Part shown: positions 1-11,879 of the stretch, piece by piece | Layout of the letters: the number at the start of each line of letters is the position of its first letter | How positions within the stretch are numbered: the stretch's first letter is position 1 | NCBI GenBank assembly: GCA_026874595.1 | Contig: CM049313.1 | Location: forward strand, 54,460,659 to 54,524,658 | DNA length: 64,000 bases | Direction: 5' to 3' | Origin: Sipunculus nudus | Taxonomy: Eukaryota; Annelida; Sipuncula; Golfingiida; Sipunculidae | Notes under the pieces: generated by a model | The model's input: the letters and a program-made list of their open reading frames with translations, nothing else | Database searches by the model: none | Told to the model about the DNA's origin: nothing | Translations under genes and position numbers: made by a program

Positions 1-1447
1 TGTCCGTCATGAATCACGACAGAAGTTGATATAGAGTGACCGCATCTATCCCAAAATCGAACAAGTAATTCCTCAACACGAGACCTCTCTAGATATATTT
101 GTTGCGCATAATTCTTGACAAAACAAACCATTTGCGCATTCATAATTCCGGTCAATGTTATTCCAGTGATTTACTGCTCAATTACTGGATATAACGCTCT
201 CCGCTTCAGCGAGCTACAGCGGACCGCAGAAGTAACATCTAGCAGGCTCGCTTTATCAAAAGCCGTGCCGCCGCTGCACCTGACACCGCGGCACAATAGA
301 CGCACAATAGAGTTAATGGGCTTTTCATGTCTTAATTGCAATTAGCGCACGACTGACACTCGCGACCTGGCAGGGCTTCTGACAGTTGTTACTCTATTCC
401 TGTAATCTCCTTGGTTGAACCTACGCCAACACCCTGACGCTCAAACCGAAGGGAGCAGCAGCCGATGTAGCAAACACACTGGAGGTTTGCAGCTTTAGGG
501 TATCAGTCAACCAGGGATCGGTGAACGTGAGCTGAACTGATCGGTGAGTCGGTATACCAAAGACACCTAGGCTCGGCTGTTTTACAGCCTCGCATGATTT
601 CTAATCAATATATCGCATTCTCTCGATTTAACGTTAAGTGTGGTAAATAAAAATGGGTTATTATCAGGCGCATTAACTTGCACAGCACACATGCATGAGG
701 GGTGGCCGCCCGGCTATCCGCTTCCCAGTTATCCGCTTCCCAAATATAAGCTCACCAAATATCCGCGTGCCCAGATATCCGTGTGTGAGCGTTAATGGTC
801 GAAAACGACCCTGCACGGTTCATATATGCAACGGTCATGGAAAAAGAAGATGAAGGAAGACATCAAGAAACATTTAAATACAGGAGCTACCGGTTTTTGA
901 ATCATTTTTTGACCAGATCGCGACATCGCTGTCGAGGCTGGTGTCCTGAATTGGGTCAACGAATTACTGCATGTGTGTGATCACAGAACCGCGACGCTCC
1001 AAGCGAACTTGTACGTGTGAGGCCATCCAAGCCTTAGTTAAAACACTGCTTTTATTAAATTATCATTAATCTTACGTTTTTTTTGTGTCAGCTTTATATT
1101 CATTCTTGCAGGTTTTTATTATTTTACCCCGAGCGATTGTTTTTGCATCATTCATGACACATATATGTTGACGGACGGACAAAAAAACTGGTTTTAAATT
1201 TGTTGTCATACAGGTGACTACAACAGATTATACATATTCTTTAACAATAATTTTTTTCCTTAAAATTTTAGCTTGGATGTTTTCATCACGTTAACCTGGG
1301 GAAACCCCGCTTGCGTGATATAAATAAGCTGTTTCGTGCAGTCGAAAACCGCTCCGCCGCGTAAGGGTTCTCTTTAAGTGTAATACAAACAGTATTGCAC
1401 CCTTGATCATGTAAATTTGATTAAATCATTAAGGCAAGTACACCCGT
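1..1447. other. Unassigned left flank
   Basis: I recognise no gene here. The short open stretches (for example 115-345 and 795-980 on the + strand) have no family resemblance and no supporting splice or context signal. The stretch around 430-570 is somewhat richer in G+C and contains a donor-like GTGAGT at about 542, so a 5' untranslated exon of the downstream transporter gene is possible, but this is speculation. A small degenerate repeat lies at 713-790. The rest is AT-rich and featureless. Confidence 0.5.
713..790. repeat. Degenerate ~15 bp tandem repeat
   Basis: Five imperfect copies of a unit resembling TATCCGCTTCCCAAA follow one another (starts near 715, 730, 745, 760 and 776). Copies differ at several positions and the last is least alike. 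No function is implied. Confidence 0.6.
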
Positions 1448-4067
1448 ACAACGTTTGGAGTAGTACAGCGTACAAAAAAATGTAAAACTGAAGTGTTAAT
1501 GAGTAGGTGAAAGTCTAGATGATTAAGATGCGCATAAATACACTGATGGATAAATGAGATGACGCTCAATATTAGTATTAACTAGGAAATGTCCAGACGA
1601 CTGGATCCCCCGCCAAATGGGAATGTTAGAAATGTGTACACAGACTGACACACACACATAATTGACCGAAAACAATAACGTTCCACTTCGTCCAGGCTTC
1701 ATTAAAGTCAACGGAGACTTTTCATGGACCTCGCTGCATATCAAGAGAGAAGATTCTAGGTCCGGTAGTTACGATTTGTAAAACAATCCATGATCAATAT
1801 CTATGCAATGAATCATGTTGATCAATGCATTAGTTGTTCAGATACTTGAGCTTTTGCATCAAATTTTCCATTATTGGGGGGGGGGGGGGGAGTACTTCGG
1901 AGCACGAAGTATATGGGTAACAGAGACCTAATTTTCAAGGAGATTTTTCATGTACCTCCCTGGATGTCAAGTTAGAGGATTCCAGGTCCAGAGGTTACGA
2001 TTTATGCCCTGTTAACAGACAGAGGGCCGGACGGTCGGACGGACGACGGACAAAGGGTGATCGCTATATAGCTCAGATGACTTACAGTCAGCTGAGCTAA
2101 AAACTCATAAATAAATCCCACAATTCATCAACCTGTCACTTGAACCTGTTCAGGTAAGGAGACCTATAAGATATGCCCGCCATCTTCAGGAGACATGCAT
2201 CTGAGAGATAGTTTTTAGCTCAGCTGACTGAACGACAATGAGATATAGGTATGGCGCTTTGTCCGTCGTCCGCCCGTTAGCAGCGGCGGCGTAGAAAATT
2301 TTTTTTTTTCATTAGGGGGTATGATTGGCCCTATAGCGGCAATATTCGCGCTTGCTCAATGAGGTTGGTGCAGGAAGGTGGATGTGCAATTTGATGAATA
2401 CTTAAGTGATTTTTTTTATTAAAAGGAACATACGAATTACCATTGAATGTGACATATTTGTAGGATAATTAATGAATATTGTATATGATTTCAAACACAT
2501 GGTAACTTCGACCTTAATAAATATATGAGTGGTAGTGAGATTTTTCTGTTTTTTGTTTACTGAGCTAACTTTCAGATATGTTTAGCAATAACGATGGCTG
2601 TTTCCTTTGTCTTATAGTCAGGACGTTACACGGGCACAATTCATAACATTAAACCTCGAACACTTTAGATCCAAGATTCAGGATTAGTTCATTTCAAGAA
2701 GAAGTTGAAATTTCGTAATAAAAGCCATTAATATTATTTTATTACGAAATTTCAACTTCTTCTTGAAATGAACTAATACTGAAAATCAAAAGATCATTGG
2801 GATGTTGATCATAATGGAATCTCGGTAGGAAGTGTCTGGATCTAAAGTGTTCGAGGTTTAATGTTATGAATTGTGCCCGTGTAACGTCCCGACTATACGA
2901 CAAAGGAAACAGCCATCGTTATTGCTAAACATATCTGAAAGTTAGCTCAGTAAACAAAAAACAGAAAAATCTCACTACCACTCATATAATTATTAAGGTC
3001 GAAGTTACCATGTGTTTGAAATCATATACAATATTCATTAATTATCCCACAAATATGTCACATTCAATGGTAATTCGTATGTTCCTTTTAATAAAAAAAT
3101 TCACTTAAGTATTCACCAAATTGCACATCCACCTTCCGGCACCCACCTCATTGAGCAAGCGCGAATATTGCCGCTATCGCGCCAATCATACCCCCTAATG
3201 AAAAAAAACCTTTTTACGCCGCCGCTGCTAACGGGCGGACGACGGACAAAGCGCCATACCTATACCTCATTGTCGTTCAGTCAGCTGAGCTAAAAACTAT
3301 CTCTCAGATGCAGGTCTCCAAAAGATGGCGGGCATATCTTACAGGTCTCCTTACCTGAACAGGTTCAAGTGACAGGTTGATCAATTGTGGGATTTATTTA
3401 TGAGTTTTTAGCTCAGCTGACTGTAAGTCATCTGAGCCATATAGCGATTACCCTTTGTCCGTCGTCCGTCCGACCGTCCGGCCCTCTGTCTGTTAACAGG
3501 GCATAAATCGTAACCTCTGGACCTGGAATCCTCTAACTTGACATCAAGGGAGGTACATGAAAAATCTCCTTGAAAATTAGGTCTCTGTTACCCATATACT
3601 TCGTGCTCCGAAGTACTCCCCCCCCCCCCCCCCCCCCCAATAATGGAAAATTTGATGCAAAAGCTCAAGTATCTGAACAACTAATGCATTGATCAACATG
3701 ATTCATAGCATAGATATTGATCATGGATTGTTTCACAAATCGTAACTACCGGACCTAGAATCTTCTCTCTTGATATGCAGCGAGGTCCATGAAAAGTCTC
3801 CGTTGACTTTAATGAAGCCTGGACGAAGTGGAACGTTATTGTTTTCGGTCAATTATGTGTGTGTGTCAGTCTGTGTACACATTTCTAACATTCCCATTTG
3901 GCGGGGGATCCAGTCGTCTGGACATTTCCTAGTTAATACTAATATTGAGCGTCATCTCATTTATCCATCAGTGTATTTATGCGCATCTTAATCATCTAGA
4001 CTTTCACCTACTCATTAACACTTCAGTTTTTACATTTTTTTGTACGCTGTACTACTCCAAACGTTGT
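1448..4067. repeat. Large inverted repeat, ~1.3 kb arms
   Basis: The segment 1448-2723 is the reverse complement of 2737-4067, with a loop of about 13 bp. The outer 600 bp are almost identical, including a poly-C/poly-G run in each arm. The arms differ mainly by a ~70 bp piece near 2775-2845 that only the right arm has. The right arm is also the first half of the 2.6 kb direct duplication A, so this palindrome arose by inverted duplication of DNA just upstream of the transporter's first exon. Each arm contains heads of the TAGCTCAGCTGAC repeat family. The ~73-residue open frames at 1523-1744 (-) and 3770-3991 (+) are the same repeat sequence read from the two arms and are not taken as genes. 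Confidence 0.9.
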
Positions 4068-4333
4068 TCATATAATAAGTATGCAGCTGTGCGCCTACTA
4101 ATCACTCCTTCATTGTCTTGTATACTTATACCTTGATTTTAGTTGTGCTCGGTTACTGGATCTTCGTTTAAAATCAACATGATTTTTCTCCTATTAATTT
4201 GAGTAAAGAGGAAAGTGCAAAAATTCACCAACACATCTGATTAACACCAACACATCATCAACACGTTGGCCCAAGTCCCAAGTGACGCCGCCCTTACACC
4301 CATATATTTATATACCAACAGGCCGTGTTCGGT

Positions 4334-4516
4334 ATGGCAACACCTCAGCCCGAAGAACTTCCGTTGATAGGAAGCACAAATAAAGTCATGGAAAAAGGGA
4401 GAGAGGATATGTCCTCCAGCGTACCTGGAACATGTCCATCAGAGGCATCAAAGAGGACAAACAGGCGAATTAAGCTGCTGAGAACAATACAAGTGTATTG
4501 TTCACATATTGGTGTG
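4334..4516 (+). CDS. MFSD4B-like transporter, alternative first exon A
   Basis: This 183-base exon encodes the 61-residue N terminus of the MFSD4B/NaGLT1-like transporter continued at 28516. The ATG at 4334 opens a hydrophilic cytosolic head (MATPQPEELPLIG...) that turns basic (KRTNRRIKLLRTIQ) just before the first membrane helix, VYCSHIGV, which is completed by exon 2. The exon ends in a complete codon followed by the donor GTAAGG, so it joins exon 2 in phase 0. NaGLT1-type proteins begin the same way, with a basic stretch and then YC leading into helix 1. An identical-length copy lies at 8624-8806, so the two would be mutually exclusive first exons, each with its own start. The copies differ by one residue near the end, His here and Tyr in copy B (CSHIG against CSYIG). 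Whether the sequence CCAACAG just upstream is an acceptor for a 5' untranslated exon is unclear. Confidence 0.75.
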
Positions 4517-4595
4517 GTAAGGAATGATTTGTCTTTAATAACAAGAATGATATGAAAGTTTATTTTTTTAAATGATCGTTTTAATCTGATTTAAG

Positions 4596-5130
4596 TTTAG
4601 CTGACTGTATGTCATCTGAACTATAGCGATCACCCTTTGTCCGTCAACACCTGCTTAAAAACTAAAATTTGGTCATGATGACCAATATCCTTGGAAATGC
4701 TGGCCAAACAAACTTGATTTTCAGGACCCAGAAAGACAGATAGGACAAAAATCTTAACCTTTTGATCAAAAGTCTTCTTTCTTTAAATTAAGGGAGTTCT
4801 TTATAAAACCTCCTTGCAAACGGTGATTTTCGTCACTGTGATCTATATTCTACGAAATATGGGATAACATGAGCTAAGCATCTTAAAAGTCAGGTGTGCC
4901 CAAATTGTAATTCTAGAAACTTCAATTAGAACAGGGAGGTCCTGGTGAAATCCTCTTAGAAATCTTAAATTGGGTGTCTGTGACCTACATTCTGCGAATT
5001 ATGAGAAATACAAATATTTTCCGTGTCTGTAAGTCACCCTGGCACATTGTAACCGCGTTGGGCCTTGAAACGTCATATTTAAGGTCTAGAGGGGCTTAAT
5101 GGAGTCTTTTGAATCAGAAATATCGTCACT
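4596..5130 (+). repeat. TAGCTCAGCTGAC-family repeat in intron 1 (copy A)
   Basis: The head TTTAGCTGACTGTATGTCAT is followed by CTTTGTCCGTC and then about three degenerate ~150 bp modules. The first module holds a palindrome TGGTCATGATGACCA at 4670-4684, an inverted repeat of nuclear-receptor half-sites with a 3 bp spacer. The whole stretch recurs at 8886-9440 in copy B and is related to the array at 62596-64000. Confidence 0.75.
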
Positions 5131-5334
5131 GTGATCTGTATTATAAAGTTAATAAAATAATAAGGCCGAGAATAATAAAGGCGATTTTCCGAACCAACCG
5201 GTTACAGGAGAGGCCATGTGACTGTGACTATCATACAGACATCAGCCTTTGCACGTTGCTAACTGCTGACATGTATACATGTGCTGGTTAACTGGGAAGG
5301 TGTCTCTACAAGTAAATAGTACCATTATGTCCCC

Positions 5335-6935
5335 AATAAGTCACATTTTCACAATGGAGGGTTGTGTACACGGCATGACATCAGTTATAAATTGTCAAAT
5401 CGAAGCATTTTTAAGTGTGATACGTATATTTCTGTTGACTTACTTTTAATGAGGAACATTATTATGTGAACATAACATATATGTTTTAACATATATTACG
5501 CTTTGTCTGCATGTGACAAGTGGTTTCATATTTACCTTTTAAATAATGAATTTCTCTGTTTAAATATCGATAAAGTACCGATAATTGGTTACCCAACTTT
5601 GTTTGTAAGCGAAATGCATAATATTCCAAAGTATCAAAAATGAAATAAAACTTACTCATAAAGATGGCATGACCTCTTTGATATTTAAGTATATGTTGAA
5701 TCATATAACATTCTAGCATTCTTTGCAATGTTTAGTATCTGCTACCTTCATGCATCTCTTATTCTTCAAATCTATTTGCCTATTGGGCAAGTATTTTGCA
5801 AGTATGTCTTCAAATGTATTTACAAATAAGGAAAAAATTCTTCTAACTTTATGTTTATCAGGCCTGGAAAGGCAAATATTCATATTTCTGATTTTTTGGG
5901 GGTGGAGGTAACCACCTCCGTTTGTTTAATGCTTGCATAACTATTACTGTGTACACCTGCAGAGTTCCGTTTCGATTTCGGACTACGTGACAGTAGTTTA
6001 AACCTGATTATCCTGGTGTCAACCAGGGTAGGTGTACCACTCTTGCGGGTCCTTGGTATGTGTCATCCCCATTGCTGGGTCATAACACCGAGGAACCCCC
6101 GAAAGGCGCACTCGTTTGTGAGTGAAGCATGAATGTTGGGCACGGTCTCCCCATTAAGCCTGCAGAGCGCTCACCCTGGGTGCATGGGAGTCGACCGTGA
6201 AAATTCTCGCCGCCTCGGCTGAGATTCGAACTCGCAATCTCCCGGCTTTGAGTCCTGTGCCCTACCCCATGGCAAAAGAAGCCGTTCTGATTACCTTATT
6301 ATTTCTGATTACATTAAACTATTAATTTGATGTGCTTTGTTGCAACCTTCAAAAAATCAAAGCGTTGAAAACAACAATAAAATGTGCAAATATCAATTTG
6401 TAGTAGATGCGAGGTGACCCAGAATCAACGTGTTGATCTTCATCTTTGCAAGCATTGCTAAGAAATGCTAAGTATGAATTTTCAGATAAAAGTATGTATA
6501 GTTTTATTATAAATTTATAGGTAAATGAGATTTTATTTATCCCTGACACGTCAAATTCTTATCAAATGGGAAGTAACTGTTTACCTCAACGGCAACTGTA
6601 GGTGCCACTAGTATAATAGTATTTGGTAACCAACAATATGACAGATCAGTAAGCACATTAACTTTCAGGATTGCTGTGAAATATTAGTGTTAGTGTGAAT
6701 ATTCACTGTCAATGGGCTTATAATGTCAATATGTCGCAAATTTAGAAATTGGAGAGTTCTCATTCTCCTGACAACAACACGTTTAAATGAACTTTTCTCT
6801 TGTATATTCTTTTCAGTTTAAAACGTGTTTGATAAAACAGTGGGGAAAACATAAAGATGGCATAATCAGTGTTGTGAAACTGCTTAAGTTATTCCACTTA
6901 ATAAATTAAGTTTCATGCATGGCGATCATAATGGC
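5335..6935. other. Spacer between the two duplications
   Basis: Single-copy AT-rich DNA between duplication A and B, carrying a tRNA-derived SINE at about 5960-6275. I see no gene; short open frames at 5486-5728, 5723-5911 and 6349-6549 look random. Confidence 0.5.
5960..6275 (-). mobile_element. tRNA-derived SINE
   Basis: Read on the - strand, the element starts near 6275 with a tRNA-like head. An A-box-like TAGGGCACAGG (complement of 6254-6264) is followed about 30 bp later by a perfect B box GTTCGAATC (complement of 6223-6231). These are the internal RNA polymerase III promoter elements. The body continues through a GC-richer segment to roughly 5960; the tail end is not sharply defined. 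There is no acceptor-stem pairing to support a working tRNA gene. Confidence 0.65.
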
Positions 6936-8623
6936 TTTTATTACGAAATTTCAACTTCTTCTTGAAATGAACTAATACTGAAAATCAAAAGACCCTTGGG
7001 ATGTTGATCTTAATGAAATCTCGGTAGAAAGTGTCTGGATCTAAAGTGTTTGAGGTTTAATGTTATGAATTGTGCCCGTGTAACGTCCCGACTATACGAC
7101 AAAGGAAACAGCCATCGTTATTGCTAAACATATCTGAAAGTTAGCTCAGTAAACAAAAAACATAAAAATCTCACTACCACTCATATAATTACTAAGGCCG
7201 AGGTTACCATGTGTTTGTAATCATATACAATATTCATTAATTATCCTACAAATATGTCACATTCAATGGTAATGCGTATGTTCATTTTAATAAAAAATTC
7301 ACTTAAGTATTCATCAAATTGCACATCCACATTCCGGCACCCATCTCATTGAGCAAGCGCGAATATTGCCGCTATCGCGCCAATCATACCCCCTAATGAA
7401 AAAAAAACTTTGCTACGCCGCCGCTGCTAACGGGCGGACGACGGACAAAGCGCCATACCTATACCTCATTATCGTTCAGTCAGCTGAGCTAAAAACTATC
7501 TCTCGGATGCATGTCTCCTACAGATGGCGGGCATATCTTATAGGTCTCCTTACCTGAACAGGTTCAAGTGACAGGTTGATGAATTGAGGGATTTATTTAT
7601 GAGTTTTCAGCTCAGCTGACTGTAAGTCATCTGAGCTATATAGCGATCACCCTTTGTCCGTCGTCCGTCCGACCGTCCGGCCCTCTGTCTGTTAACAGGG
7701 CATAAATCATAACCTCTGGACCTCAGAATCCTCTAACTTGACATCCAGGGAGGTAAATAAAAAATCTCCTTGAAAATTAGTTCTCTGTTACCCATATACT
7801 TTGAGCTATCGGGCTCTGAAGTACCCCCCCCCCCCCCCAATAATGGAAAATTTGATGCAAAAGCTCAAGTATCTGAACAACTAATGCATTGATCAACATG
7901 ATTCTTTGCATAGATATTGTTCATGGAGTGTTTCATCAGTTTCTGCAGACTGGTGGCGCTACCTGTATTTTCTTTATTTTTAACGATTTTTATTCTATTT
8001 TTGAGACCCTGATAGGTGTGGTCATCTGTTATCAGGGCACAAATCGTAACTACCGGACCTAGAATCTTCTCTCTTGATATGCAGGGAGGTCCATGAAAAG
8101 TCTCCGTTGACTTTAATTAAGCCTGGACGAAGTGGAACGTTATTGTTTTCGGTCAATTATGTGTGTGTGTGTGTGTCAGTCTGTGTACACATTTCTAACA
8201 TTCCCATTTGGCGGGGGATCCAGTCGTCTGGACATTTTCTAGTTAATACTAATACTGAGCGTCATCTCATTTATCCATTAGTGCGCATCTTAATCATCTA
8301 GACTTTCACCTACTCATTAACACTTCAGTTTTACATTTTTTTGTACGCTGTACTACTCCAAACGTTGTTCATATAATAAGTATGCAGCTGTGCGCCTACT
8401 AATCACTCCTTCACTGTCTTGTATACTTATACCTTGATTTTACTTGTGCTCGGTTACTGGGTCTTCGTTTAAAATCTTCTGATTAATCTCCTATTAATTT
8501 AAGTAAAGAGGAAAGTGCAAAAATTCACCAACACATCTGATTACACATCAACACGTTGGCCCAAGTCCCAAGTGACGCCGCCCTTACACCCATATATTTA
8601 TATACCAACAGGCCGTGTTCGGT

Positions 8624-8806
8624 ATGGCAACACCTCAGCCCGAAGAACTTCCGTTGATAGGAAGCACAAATAAAGTCATGGAAAAAGGGAGAGAGGATAT
8701 GTCCTCCAGCGTACCTGGAACATGTCCATCAGAGGCATCAAAGAGGACAAACAGGCGAATTAAGCTGCTGAGAACAATACAAGTGTATTGTTCATATATT
8801 GGTGTG
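8624..8806 (+). CDS. MFSD4B-like transporter, alternative first exon B
   Basis: Second copy of the 61-residue first exon, intact and with the same ATG, the same frame and the same phase-0 donor (GTAAGG from 8807). It is the copy nearer exon 2, which lies 19.7 kb downstream beyond two LTR elements. Sequence matches 4334-4516 except for a change giving CSYIG instead of CSHIG. Both copies keep an open frame and the donor, which is consistent with both being usable, but transcript data are needed to know which one is used. Confidence 0.75.
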
Positions 8807-8885
8807 GTAAGGAAAGCTTTGTCTTTAATAACAAGAATGATATGAAATGTTTATTTTTTAAATGATCGTTTTAATCTGATTTAAG

Positions 8886-9440
8886 TTTAGCTGACTGTAT
8901 GTCATCTGAACTATAGCGATCACCCTTTGTCCGTCAACACCTGCTTCAAAACCTGAAATTTGGTCATGATGACCAATATCCTTGGAAATGCTGGCCAAAC
9001 AAACTTGATTTTCAGGACCCTAGAAAGACAGATAGGACAAAAATCTTAACCCTTTGATCAAAAATCTTCTTTCTTTAAATTAAGGGAGTTCTTTATAAAA
9101 CCTCCTTGCAAACGGCGATTTTCGTCACTGTGATCTATATTCTACGAAATATGGGATAACATGAGCTAAGCATCTTAAAAGTCAGGTGTGCCCAAATTGT
9201 AATTCTAGAAACTTCAATTAGAACAGGGTGGTCCTGGTGAAATCCTCCTAGAAATCTTAAATTGGGTCTCTGTGACCTACATTCTGCGAATAAGAAGCAA
9301 TACAAATATTTTCCGTGCCTGTAAGTCACCCTGGCACATTGTAACCGCGTTGGGCCTTGAAACGTCATATTTAAGGTCTAGAGGGGCTTAATGGAGTCTT
9401 TTGAATCAGAAATATCGTCACTGTGATCTGTATTATAAAG
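8886..9440 (+). repeat. TAGCTCAGCTGAC-family repeat in intron 1 (copy B)
   Basis: Counterpart of 4596-5130. The palindrome TGGTCATGATGACCA is retained at 8961-8975, again about 155 bp after the donor of the first exon. Confidence 0.75.
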
Positions 9441-9608
9441 TTAATAAAATAGTAAGGCCGAGTTTCCGAACCAACCGGTTACAGGAGAGGCCATGTGACT
9501 GTGACTATCATACAGACATCAGCCTTAGCACGTTGCTAACTGCTGACATGTATACAGCTGGTTAACTGGGAAGGTGTCTTAACAAGTAAATAGTACCATT
9601 ATGTCCCC

Positions 9609-11879
9609 CTCTGGATCCTGATAAAAGTATTATCATTTCAACAATGCTGTGGGACATTATATTAATATGAACCCTGTTTAATCATAAAAACCTTTTGAGT
9701 AACTTAAAATGATACTAATTAACATATACTGTTACCAACACATACCCTCTCACTGAGGCTGTCATTGTATATAACATCACAAAACAGCTGTACCCCTGGT
9801 GCTTGTCACCGTGCTAGCCCAGGTATTCCAAGGGCAAATTAAGATTTATAGTGGGGTTGAAAGGTTGCGGGGATGTGTACAAGCTGGAAGGAAGATAACA
9901 AAGGCAACATGCATATTTAATTTCCAATGCATTTTGAGTGTTATTGATTTGACTATGTAACAACAACTTAAGATACAACTCGAAATTCAGGTTGACTCAC
10001 TGAAATTTGTCCAACAAATGCTGCCTGTTACCCTAAGTAAATGAGAAATTCCTAACATTAATGAAGTAACCCAATGTGGTTTATGTTCCCAGTCCATGAC
10101 CTGACAATAAACTGACCCAGAACTTTTATTCAGCCATGCCACAACTTCACAAAGAAACTTGGTGTACAGGTTCATGTGATTGTGTAGTGTCACTAGTGTA
10201 TATTTTCATTCTGATTATTCCAGGTGTATTTCTTACAAAGTTTGATTTTAATTTGGCTTAAAAAGTAAACATTTAAGGCCAGTATGCATTAAGATTTGTA
10301 TGTGCATAGTAAATGGAGTTTCAGCAGAGCTTGTTTTTGGTGAGTACCAGCAGGTGTTTGGAGCAGAGACAGCCTGTCACTGACTAATGACATAGTATGC
10401 CTGCTTATTCACAAAGCCACGTGTTGTTGTTAATACATCATTACTGCTGTCTGATTGGCGCCTGCTGTGGCTGTGCACCTCCCCCGCTAAATTTGAACTG
10501 AGACGGACATGGGCATATATAATTCATTTATTGCAGTTACCACATAAATTGATCAAGAAAAGATAAATTATTTCAGTTATTTACAGTTCTAGAACATGTA
10601 TGCCAAAATCCATCTCAAATAACATCTTCCTTCCCAGCTTATATTCAAATTACAGTCAGAGCTCAAGTGAACAGTTGCAGATATTATGTTAGACTCCATC
10701 TTGCCAAATAACGCCCCCTGGTATTTATAGTGGCACTCTGCGTTTAAGTGCAATAACAGTAATTTGAGCATTCTGGAAATCACTATTCCAGTGTACAAGG
10801 TTGATTAAAAAATATTTTGCATTATATCATAACATACAATCGTATACATACACTGATATCGGATAATAAACGTATGCTGCATGGCCTGTTTGTAAAGTTC
10901 AGTTTGTGTTATGCCCATGGCCACTTGTGTTTTCTTAATAATCCATATTAGCTCTGTGAAAATATGTATTCATTTACATACATGTACTATTACTTGATTT
11001 TATTTTTTGGAGACACAATATAGAAATTATATAGTTAAGGTAACGCCGCAGCTAGTAGACTGACTATCCGTGAATACACCACTTCTAGGCAATGAAACTG
11101 AACTCTTAGGACCGGATTTCCACTGAGAAAAGTGCACCACAATGGTCGCCCATCACATTGCAATAATGATACATTATATAGCCGATGATCTTGTGTTATG
11201 ATTATGGTGATTATTGGGCCAAATAACTATAAATTCTTGTTACTCTTCAGTTTAGCTTATTATACAGGTTCATCCAGTACAGGCATGTAAGCAGAATCCT
11301 TTACCCCCTATAGCTCAAAAACCCTTTGCTGGTCATCTTGTGTTGACAGGGGTTAAATTTTAGTGATAGTCTGTGTTTAGGATTGTTTAACATTGCTCCT
11401 CCACCGGATAACTTGATCCTTAGATTGTCAACTTCACTTATCATCCAGATTTGTCATTTTATTTAAGACTTTATGTAAGTTCATTATGTTAATATATTTA
11501 AATGATATGGATGGTCAAGATTTTTCTTAGTTCTAAATGGACAGTATTTTTAATGCTTGTTTTAGGTCAGTATTATAATATTCAGTAGCTTAAATCAAGT
11601 ATCTGGTTGGTTAGTCAAGTGTAGGGACATGTACTTAAGGGCTTTACAGGCCTCAGACCGACAGGCCGTTTTAGGCACTTTTAGACATCGCAGGCCTCTG
11701 TTCTGTTTTTATTTAAATTCATAAAGCCTCATATTATTAGATTAGAAACTTTTTAAAGATCTTATGATCATTTTTGTATTTAGAAATGTCACCTTCAATA
11801 TTTTGGATATATATTTTAATTTTTGAATTAAGAAGAGAATAAACTTTATTATTACCATATGGATGGACTTTATCATGAT
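9609..11879. other. Intron 1 DNA, no gene seen
   Basis: AT-rich, apparently low-copy sequence. The open frames on the - strand at 9987-10193 and 10589-10798 show no known family and no coding character. I see no repeat boundaries that I could defend. Confidence 0.5.

Larger units (their letters stand above)
2737..5334. repeat. 2.6 kb direct duplication, copy A
   Basis: This segment matches 6936-9608 in the same orientation from the TTTTATTACG at its left end to the GTCCCC at its right end. By eye the two are about 95% or more identical, with a few indels; copy B has about 110 bp near 7930-8045 that copy A lacks. It contains about 1.6 kb upstream of, and the whole of, a transporter first exon (4334-4516), then about 0.8 kb of intron. 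It is therefore a duplication of promoter-proximal gene DNA and not just of a mobile repeat. A collapsed or unmerged haplotype in the assembly is the main rival explanation. Confidence 0.9.
6936..9608. repeat. 2.6 kb direct duplication, copy B
   Basis: Same-orientation copy of 2737-5334, including about 1.7 kb upstream of and the whole of the second first-exon copy. It retains about 110 bp (about 7930-8045, with the GCAGACTGGTGGCG motif of the dispersed repeat family) missing from copy A, and lacks a few short pieces that copy A has in the intronic part. The bases AATGGC just left of it (6930-6935) also occur, inverted, at the inner end of the left arm of the palindrome (2724-2729). That suggests the palindrome's left arm derives from a copy-B-like sequence. 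Confidence 0.9.

Noticed and set aside
1523-3991. Identical ~73-residue frames at 1523-1744 (-) and 3770-3991 (+), with a relative at 8074-8301
   Set aside because: They lie in the two arms of the palindrome and in the direct duplicate. Identity comes from the repeat, and the sequence is the dispersed repeat family with a GT run.
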